Of a DNA stretch of 17,338 nt, positions 6,750 through 12,518 are shown in pieces (the first letter of the stretch is position 1; every line of letters begins with the position of its first letter). Under the pieces are notes generated by a model. The model searched no databases and was not told the DNA's origin. It saw nothing but the letters and a program-made list of their open reading frames with translations. Location: the NCBI GenBank assembly GCA_937902275.1, contig CALFNW010000110.1, positions 1 to 17,338 on the forward strand, given 5' to 3'. The position numbers were made by a program, and so were the translations under genes. The stretch comes from UBA4717 sp002404395. GTDB taxonomy: Bacteria; Bacillota; Clostridia; Oscillospirales; CAG-272.

Positions 6750-6778
6750 TTGACATTATTTTTATAATATGCTACAAT
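6750..6778 (+). promoter_or_regulatory. SigA promoter for the structured leader and giant secreted protein
   Basis: TTGACA (6750-6755) and TACAAT (6773-6778) are 17 bases apart. The expected start is near 6785, just where the self-complementary leader begins, about 275 nt before the ATG at 7059. A TATAAT at 6763-6768 is only 7 bases from the -35 box and is not used with it. Confidence 0.8.
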
Positions 6779-6785
6779 CATACAT

Positions 6786-7026
6786 GGTTATAGTACTGCC
6801 CTTGACTGTACTTGTAAACAAGGGGCGCGGATGGTAGATTTCGCCGCGGTCTGAGTGAGCAATTGCGGTCGTCGGACGGTGCGGACCAAAGGCTGCTGCT
6901 GCCGATGGCGGCAAATGTCACCGTCGGACTTGCGATGCCCGGTTCGAATGCGAAGGGCGCATAAGGCCGCAAAACAACGCGACGGACGTCGACATTGCGG
7001 AGGCTGTGTGTCTTTGGCGAATAACT
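6786..7026 (+). ncRNA. Candidate structured leader RNA (test against raiA family)
   Basis: This is a 240-nt GC-richer stretch without a credible gene. The proposed helices are: a possible closing stem GTTAT 6787-6791 with ATAAC 7021-7025; AGTAC 6792-6796 with GTACT 6808-6812; a pseudoknot from its loop, CCCTTG 6799-6804 with CAAGGG 6819-6824; CGCGG 6826-6830 with CCGCG 6844-6848; GTC-G-GACGGTG 6871-6881 with CACCGTC-G-GAC 6919-6929, enclosing TGCTGCC 6897-6903 with GGCGGCA 6907-6913; GCCC 6937-6940 with GGGC 6955-6958, capped by TTCG/CGAA; and CCGCAA 6967-6972 with TTGCGG 6995-7000. GGTTCGAAT (6941-6949) looks like a tRNA T-loop. No terminator closes it, so it can read into the 7059 gene as a long 5' leader. 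The size, pseudoknot and T-loop-like segment suggest comparing it with raiA RNAs of Firmicutes. The pairing is seen; the family name is a guess. Confidence 0.6.
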
Positions 7027-7058
7027 TATTTTAACATTTTTATTAGGAGGAAAACACC

Positions 7059-10000
7059 ATGAATTGTAAGAAGATTGCAATTCGCGCGCTTGTTGCGCTG
7101 CTTTGCGCAACAATGCTCATCGGAATGATTCCGTTGTATGTAAGCGCGGCAGGTGAGCTTACCTTCCAGATCGGTACAGCCGAGTTGGATAAGGCAACAG
7201 CTGAACCTGTTGACGGTTATTACATCGTTAATGTTCCGATAACCGTTACCCAGAATCCCGGATTCCTTCAGGGTAAATTCCCTGTTGACGTTGAGGGTGA
7301 TGATATCCTCTTCAACGGAATCACTCTGGGTGCTGACTTTGAAGCCGATTACAAGAATTCTTCGGTTAAAGTCAGTGAAGTTGCTGACCTCAGCAAGCGT
7401 GTAATTAACTTTATCGAATCGAAGGAAGAAAAGGACTACTTCGGTCTCGGTTTATATTGCACATATTCGTATAAGGTTCCCGCAGACAAGGCGCTCGGTG
7501 AATACGCCGTAACCGTTGTTGAAGAACCCGGTACGATTTATATTGTTGATTTCAACAATAATGATCTTGATGAGATCCCCGTTACCATCAATCCCGGTAA
7601 GATCATAATTAAGGATTCGTCTGCAAAGACCGAACCCAAGATCTTCACTCCCGATACCTTTAACTTCGGCAAGGGTACCTCTCTTGCATTTGCGAAGAAC
7701 ACCGAAGACGCTACATATGATTTTATGCGCGTTTCCGGAAACGGTACCGGAGCAGACGGTTCTCGTTTTACCTTCCCGACCGATGTTGAGATCTCTAAGC
7801 TTCCTGTAATGAGAGTTGTATACAAGGCAAACACTAAGGGCTCTCTCGGCATGGATGTATACTATACCGGTATCCCGACGCTTACAAAGCGTATGTGGGG
7901 TCTTGGTGCCGGCTTTAATGCAAGCGAAACCTGGACCAACCTCTACTATGATTTCTCGGCTAACAAGCCTACCGGCGGTGAAGACGGTGATACTAAGGTT
8001 GTTGCTGACTTCGCTTGGTCGAAGGTTCAGAAGCTGACCAAGTGCGAACTTCGTCCGTTCGGTTCTACTGAGGCAGGCGATATCACCGGCAAGACCCTTG
8101 ACATCGCTTACATCGGATTCTTCGCAGACAAAGCTTCCGCCGAAGCTTATGAGTTTGCATCGAAGACTCCCGCTGTTGAATACGTAACCGTAACCTTCAT
8201 GGTTGACGGCGTCGAATTCTCCAAGAATGACAAGCAGGTTAAGGGTGCGGCTATCGTATACCCGACCACCAATCCTACCAAGGATGGTTACACCTTCAAG
8301 GGCTGGGATGTAGCAGCTGATACTGTTATCAGTGCAGATACTACCGTTAATGCAGTCTTTGAAGCAAACACTCCCTCTGCTGAACCTGTTGCACTTATTC
8401 CTGCAAACAAGTTCAAGAGCGTTGCCGGAGGTGCAGGATGGGTAGCGGCTTCGGCTATTACCACAACTACTGACGGCAAGAGCTATTGGCACTTTACTAC
8501 CGATACCGCAGCAGGATATCCTGCTGAAGGCGGAAATACGTACGGTAAGGGCGCATATACCGGCGACCATACCCGTATTTACACCTATTTCAATGCTTCC
8601 GATTTCCCGGAAGGCTTTAAGCTTACCGACGCTCAGTTCGTTAAGATAGGTTACAGAGGAACTGTTGCCAATGCAACCGCAAACCTCGACATCAACCCGA
8701 TGCCTTACAATGAGGGCAAGAACACCAGACTCTGGGGCGGTGCAAAGCCTGCACAGACTCTCGACGGAAAGTGGAATTCGCTTGTACTTGACCTTTCTAC
8801 TTTCACCGACGGTGAAAATCTTGCAGCCGCAAAGGACAGCGGAAACTTCTTTGCAGGCAACTGCTCCGGCATAATGAACGGACTTTGCTTCAAGCCTCAG
8901 GGCGCAACCGGCAAGGAACTCAAGGCTGACGATACTTACGATGTACTCTACGTTGCATTCTTTGCTACCAAGGAAGCAGCTGACGCGTATGTATATGCTG
9001 ACGTTCCGGCTGATGATCCTGCAGAAACCTTTACCGTAACCTTTACGGCTGACGGCAAGGAATTTGCTAAGCTCACTGACGTTGCAAAGGATACTCTCCT
9101 TACCTATCCCGCAACCAATCCTACCAAGGATGGTTACACCTTCAAGGGTTGGGATGTGGCTGAAGGCACCAAGATCACTTCGAACCTTACCGTTAACGCG
9201 ATCTTCGAAGAGATCAAGGCTGTTACTCCGGTCGCTATGTACGATCAGGATAAGCTCAGCTTCAAAAAGGTAAACTACTTTGATAATATCGCATACAGCG
9301 AAGCTTCCAAGTCCTGGACGCTGACTGCTCCGGGTACACAGAATACTGAAGACAACTTTGGATTTGACGTTATGTTTACAGATCTCCTTTTCCAGAATGC
9401 TAAGTACGCTAAGTTCGGTATCAAGCTTACAAACGGCAACCCCGTTGACAGCGATAATATCAACTGCGGTGTTAATTACACCAAAGACGGCGAAGCAAAA
9501 TACGGAAGACTTTGGGGCCACGGAACGGCAATGTCGAGTGCTAAGGATACCTACAAGGAACTTATCCTTGACATAAACGGTACAAACGGTTACAAGGGTG
9601 GCGGCGATGGTAATTTGGTATTCGCCGATGCTGTAAGCAGTGCTGATACTACCATCAGCTACCTCAGATTTAAACCCTTCGGAACTAACAAGGCAAGTGT
9701 TACCGACGCTACCGTTGAGTTTACCTACATTGCATTCTTCAGCACTCTTGAAGACGCTGAAGCATATGTATACGCTCCCTCTGTTCCGGTTGAATACGTA
9801 ACCGTAACCTTCACGGCTGACGGCAAGGTATTCTATACCAACGACAAGCAGGTAAAGGGCGAGGCTATCGTATATCCGACAACCGAACCTACCAAGGACG
9901 GTTACACCTTTGAAGGTTGGGATGTAGCGGCTGGTACTGTTATCACCGAAAACACCACCGTCAATGCTAAATTCGTTGAAACTCCTGTCGATACCGGCAG

Positions 10001-12275
10001 CGTAGTATTCAATGCTAAGGAATTTACTTACTCCACGAGCGGCGGTAACATCAAAGTTGCCGAAGGTAAGGACGGTAAGTACATCTACGCTCACTTTACC
10101 GCTGCGGCTGACGGCAAGTCTGCTGACGGAACCAAGGCGTTTATCAGTTTTGACGAATCTGCATATCCGGAAGGCTTCACACTTCTTAACAACAAGTTCA
10201 TGAAGCTCGCGTACAGATCCAATGTTCGTTCTTCAAACGCACTTGACTTCAACCCGAATCCTGTTAAGAGTTCCAACAGACTCTGGGGTCCGAGACTCCC
10301 CGTAACAAATGACGGCAACTGGCAGGAAATGGTTGTTGACCTTTCGACTCTCGGTTGGACCGGCGGCGAAGGCTTCGTCAAGGGTGCAAACGCTGACGAA
10401 ATCTACAAGAATAACTTTGACGGTATTATGGCTGGTCTTTGCCTCAAGCCTTACAAAGATAACGGTCTTGAGATGAAGGCTGATGAATACTTCGATGTAC
10501 TCTACGTTGGTTTCTTTGATACCAAAGAAGCTGCAGACGCGTACACCTTCGCTGGTTTTGCTACTATTACCATCAAGATTGAAGGTGCTGACGATGTAGT
10601 GCTCGACGTTGTTGACGGCGACAAGGTTACTCTTCCTGCAGCTCCCGAAAAGGCAGGCTACCGCTTCACAGGTTGGAGCGACGGTAAGGGCGGTCTTTAC
10701 GGCGCAGGCGAAGTTATTGACGCTACTGACCTTGAGCTTACCGCTCAGTTCGAAGCTGCTACCGAATACTATGTAACCTACTATGATGAAGATGAGACCA
10801 CCGTTCTCAGTAAGGTTACCGTTCCGGCAGACAACGCTAAGTACAAGCACATCACCGCTCCCACGAAGGACGGCTACAAGTTTACCGGCTGGACCATCAA
10901 GGGCACAAGCACTATCGTTTACTCGGGCGACTCTTTCGTAGGCGACAAGGAACTTGTTGCTAACTATAAGGAAGGCTCGGCCAACGATCTTTCTACTCTC
11001 ATCAATGTTCTCAAGATCATAAAGATCAAGAAGTCCGAAGGCGATACCAAGCCCTCCGGTACGACCGAGAGCAAGGTACTTGACGCTAAGCTTTATACCG
11101 CAGCACAGCTTGCTGAAGTATATCAGGCTAACGAAAACTTTGCATCCGCAGGTCTTAAGACCATAAACGGCGTTGAATATGCTGCTTACACCGCTAAGCA
11201 GGGTACTTACGGCGACGACGGTCTTAACATTATCTTCAAGCTTGAAGATATTGCAGACGGACAGAAGTTCGTTGATTACCCCGTGATTAAGTTCGGTTAC
11301 TACTCGACCGCTTCGACAGACGCAGTAGAACCCAACGTGATCGCTTCCTACCAGGGTCAGGATCAGAGAACCTGGGGCGCAAGCGCAGGCACTGTTAACG
11401 GCAAGTTCGCAGAGATCGTTTACAACTACTCGACCGCTCTTACCGCCAACAATGCAGGCGGCAGCTACTCGTTCAGCAACTTTGACGCTGACGGAACCGT
11501 AATTTCTCCTTGCTTCAAAGCATGGGGAAGCCAGACTCTGAATGTGTCCGGCAATGACGAGACCTTTGCACTTGCATACATCGCATTCTTCAAGAATGAA
11601 GCTGATGCAAAGAGCTACGAGTTCGGCAAGACTGTTATCGGTGAAGCTACCGAAACTCCTGCTGAAGAAACTCCCGCAGAGGAAAAGCCCGCTGAGGAGA
11701 CCAAGCCTGCTGAAGGCGCTGCTGCAACCTACACCGCAGCTCAGATCCTCACCGTTTCTACTGTTCGTGACAACATCACGATGGACGAAGCAGCTGTTTC
11801 GGCTGACGGTACTTCCTATGCTAAGTTCTCCGCAACTGCTGACGGTGCTTCGGGCGACAATACTTTGATCGCTATCAACGTTGCTGATCTCGGCGCGGAT
11901 TTCAACATTAAGGATTATCCTTACCTTGCAGTTTCCTACAAGTCGAATATCGGTGTAGACACCACGATCGACTTCAATATGCGTACCAGCTACCAGGGTT
12001 CTGTGCTCAGAATCTGGGGCGCACGCATTGATTTCAAGAGAAACGACAAGAAGACCGCTATGGTTATCGACCTCGCAAACGCTTTCAACGGCGGCGAGGG
12101 CGCTGCCGGCAAGGACTACGCATGGGCGAATGTTGATGCTAACGGCATCTGCAACTCCCTTTGGTTCAAGCCGTGGGGCGGCAGCGGCGGCAAGGAAATG
12201 AAGAGCGGCGAATACTTCATGATCGAAAAGCTCGCGTTCTTCGCTGACAAGGCTTCCGCTGAAGCGTTCAACTAA
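7059..12275 (+). CDS. Giant secreted modular protein: cohesin-like region, six A modules, five InlB-type repeats
   Basis: This 1738-aa protein is secreted. The signal peptide is residues 1-31 (basic start, hydrophobic 10-28, cleavage after SAA). Residues about 33-190 resemble a cohesin-type beta-sandwich (VNVPITVTQNPGF and an ADKALGEYAVTV end). Then come module A1 192-370, B1 373-435, A2 444-648, B2 658-718, A3 722-908, B3 911-975, A4 978-1166, B4 1169-1235, B5 1237-1305, a Lys/Ser linker, A5 1340-1526, a Pro/Glu/Thr linker (about 1529-1553) and A6 1555-1738. B repeats are InlB/Flg_new type with PTKDGYTFKGW cores. A modules are an unnamed family, perhaps carbohydrate-binding. No LPXTG, SLH or dockerin is present, so the means of attachment is unknown. 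AGGAGG (7045-7050) sits 8 bases before ATG. Codon use is strongly biased towards AAG for Lys and GCT/GCA for Ala, unlike neighbours, which suggests high expression. Role inferred: surface adhesin or polysaccharide binder. Confidence 0.9.
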   Translation: MNCKKIAIRALVALLCATMLIGMIPLYVSAAGELTFQIGTAELDKATAEPVDGYYIVNVPITVTQNPGFLQGKFPVDVEGDDILFNGITLGADFEADYKNSSVKVSEVADLSKRVINFIESKEEKDYFGLGLYCTYSYKVPADKALGEYAVTVVEEPGTIYIVDFNNNDLDEIPVTINPGKIIIKDSSAKTEPKIFTPDTFNFGKGTSLAFAKNTEDATYDFMRVSGNGTGADGSRFTFPTDVEISKLPVMRVVYKANTKGSLGMDVYYTGIPTLTKRMWGLGAGFNASETWTNLYYDFSANKPTGGEDGDTKVVADFAWSKVQKLTKCELRPFGSTEAGDITGKTLDIAYIGFFADKASAEAYEFASKTPAVEYVTVTFMVDGVEFSKNDKQVKGAAIVYPTTNPTKDGYTFKGWDVAADTVISADTTVNAVFEANTPSAEPVALIPANKFKSVAGGAGWVAASAITTTTDGKSYWHFTTDTAAGYPAEGGNTYGKGAYTGDHTRIYTYFNASDFPEGFKLTDAQFVKIGYRGTVANATANLDINPMPYNEGKNTRLWGGAKPAQTLDGKWNSLVLDLSTFTDGENLAAAKDSGNFFAGNCSGIMNGLCFKPQGATGKELKADDTYDVLYVAFFATKEAADAYVYADVPADDPAETFTVTFTADGKEFAKLTDVAKDTLLTYPATNPTKDGYTFKGWDVAEGTKITSNLTVNAIFEEIKAVTPVAMYDQDKLSFKKVNYFDNIAYSEASKSWTLTAPGTQNTEDNFGFDVMFTDLLFQNAKYAKFGIKLTNGNPVDSDNINCGVNYTKDGEAKYGRLWGHGTAMSSAKDTYKELILDINGTNGYKGGGDGNLVFADAVSSADTTISYLRFKPFGTNKASVTDATVEFTYIAFFSTLEDAEAYVYAPSVPVEYVTVTFTADGKVFYTNDKQVKGEAIVYPTTEPTKDGYTFEGWDVAAGTVITENTTVNAKFVETPVDTGSVVFNAKEFTYSTSGGNIKVAEGKDGKYIYAHFTAAADGKSADGTKAFISFDESAYPEGFTLLNNKFMKLAYRSNVRSSNALDFNPNPVKSSNRLWGPRLPVTNDGNWQEMVVDLSTLGWTGGEGFVKGANADEIYKNNFDGIMAGLCLKPYKDNGLEMKADEYFDVLYVGFFDTKEAADAYTFAGFATITIKIEGADDVVLDVVDGDKVTLPAAPEKAGYRFTGWSDGKGGLYGAGEVIDATDLELTAQFEAATEYYVTYYDEDETTVLSKVTVPADNAKYKHITAPTKDGYKFTGWTIKGTSTIVYSGDSFVGDKELVANYKEGSANDLSTLINVLKIIKIKKSEGDTKPSGTTESKVLDAKLYTAAQLAEVYQANENFASAGLKTINGVEYAAYTAKQGTYGDDGLNIIFKLEDIADGQKFVDYPVIKFGYYSTASTDAVEPNVIASYQGQDQRTWGASAGTVNGKFAEIVYNYSTALTANNAGGSYSFSNFDADGTVISPCFKAWGSQTLNVSGNDETFALAYIAFFKNEADAKSYEFGKTVIGEATETPAEETPAEEKPAEETKPAEGAAATYTAAQILTVSTVRDNITMDEAAVSADGTSYAKFSATADGASGDNTLIAINVADLGADFNIKDYPYLAVSYKSNIGVDTTIDFNMRTSYQGSVLRIWGARIDFKRNDKKTAMVIDLANAFNGGEGAAGKDYAWANVDANGICNSLWFKPWGGSGGKEMKSGEYFMIEKLAFFADKASAEAFN
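7632..12272 (+). repeat. Six tandem A modules (~185 aa) encoded in the giant gene
   Basis: Approximate copies are 7632-8168, 8388-9002, 9222-9782, 9990-10556, 11076-11636 and 11721-12272. Each shows the same ordered landmarks. First comes R-x-W-G, with Arg at residues 278, 557, 817, 1074, 1437 and 1651. Next is a D-L-S or equivalent beta-strand (LDLSTF, VDLSTL, IDLANA). Then comes a [LF]-[RK]-P-x-G strand (LRPFG, FKPQG, FKPFG, FKPWG; copy 4 has LKPYK and copy 5 FKAWG). Last is [LY]-x-[AG]-F-F-x(5)-A-x-[AS]-[YF] at the end of the copy. Sequence between landmarks is quite diverged, so duplication is old. No named domain fits from memory. Confidence 0.85.
8175..10973 (+). repeat. Five InlB/Flg_new-type B repeats, partly near-identical in DNA
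   Basis: Copies are about 8175-8363, 9030-9212, 9789-9983, 10563-10763 and 10767-10973. Copies 1-3 share VTFxxDG, a P-T-x-P-T-K-D-G-Y-T-F core followed by [KE]-G-W-D-V-A, and TVNA. DNA of copies 1 and 2 is almost the same from the shared ATCCTACCAAGGATGG onward, and GTTGAATACGTAACCGTAAC is identical at the start of copies 1 and 3. This points to recent duplication or gene conversion. Copies 4 and 5 are more diverged (GYRFTGW, GYKFTGW) and adjacent to each other. Confidence 0.85.
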
Positions 12276-12288
12276 GCAAAAACAAACG

Positions 12289-12355
12289 GCGTTATATGAC
12301 GTAAGCCAATAACGCGGAAAGGCGGGACTGTGTATAACGCACAGTCCCGTTTTTT
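12289..12355 (+). terminator. Intrinsic terminator of the giant secreted protein gene
   Basis: CGGGACTGTG (12323-12332) pairs with CACAGTCCCG (12340-12349), a perfect 10-bp stem with a 7-nt loop, followed by TTTTTT (12350-12355). An upstream accessory stem, GCGTTAT (12289-12295) with ATAACGC (12309-12315), begins 13 bases after the stop codon. Together they form a strong end for the long transcript. Confidence 0.9.
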
Positions 12356-12518
12356 ATACCTTGAGGCAATAAAGTAAGATAAAACATTCGACCGAACTCC
12401 CGGAGTTGTACCGGGCTTGAGAGAAGTTGTGCGCACAAACGACTTTAAGCGCACGTTTTCCCCGTATCTCTGAATGTCGCGTCTTAATATAAGCTTTATT
12501 GCAATATACGGAAATATT
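12356..12518 (+). other. Upstream region of the beta-helix lipoprotein gene
   Basis: No gene is supported here. The region has a small hairpin, CCCGG (12399-12403) with CCGGG (12411-12415), and the palindrome at 12427-12438. TAATAT (12485-12490) could be a -10 box, but no -35 match lies at the right distance. The promoter is therefore not identified and may need an activator or an alternative sigma factor. Confidence 0.45.
12427..12438. promoter_or_regulatory. Palindromic operator candidate TTGTGCGCACAA
   Basis: TTGTGCGCACAA is a perfect 12-base palindrome lying 80 bases before the lipoprotein start. It has the size and symmetry of a LacI- or GntR-type operator, which would suit a carbohydrate-utilisation gene. 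It could also be a small hairpin. No regulator is encoded nearby. Confidence 0.35.

Noticed and set aside
6750..6768. TTGACA followed by TATAAT
   Set aside because: The spacer is only 7 bases. The TACAAT at 6773-6778 gives the proper 17-base spacing.
6941..6954. Possible tRNA gene because of the GGTTCGAAT T-loop-like sequence
   Set aside because: No acceptor stem, anticodon arm or D arm with correct spacing surrounds it. The hairpin loop geometry (TTCG/CGAA stem) is also not that of a T arm.
6778..7113. 111-aa minus-strand frame across the leader region
   Set aside because: It has no ribosome site or domain and overlaps both the promoter and signal-peptide coding end. RNA pairing explains the region better.
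7452..10094. 880-aa open frame on the minus strand opposite the giant secreted protein
   Set aside because: It arises from the biased codon use and repeats of the plus-strand gene. The protein is Cys/Ser/Val-rich with no recognisable domain, no ribosome site was found, and the plus strand has a full set of secreted-protein features.
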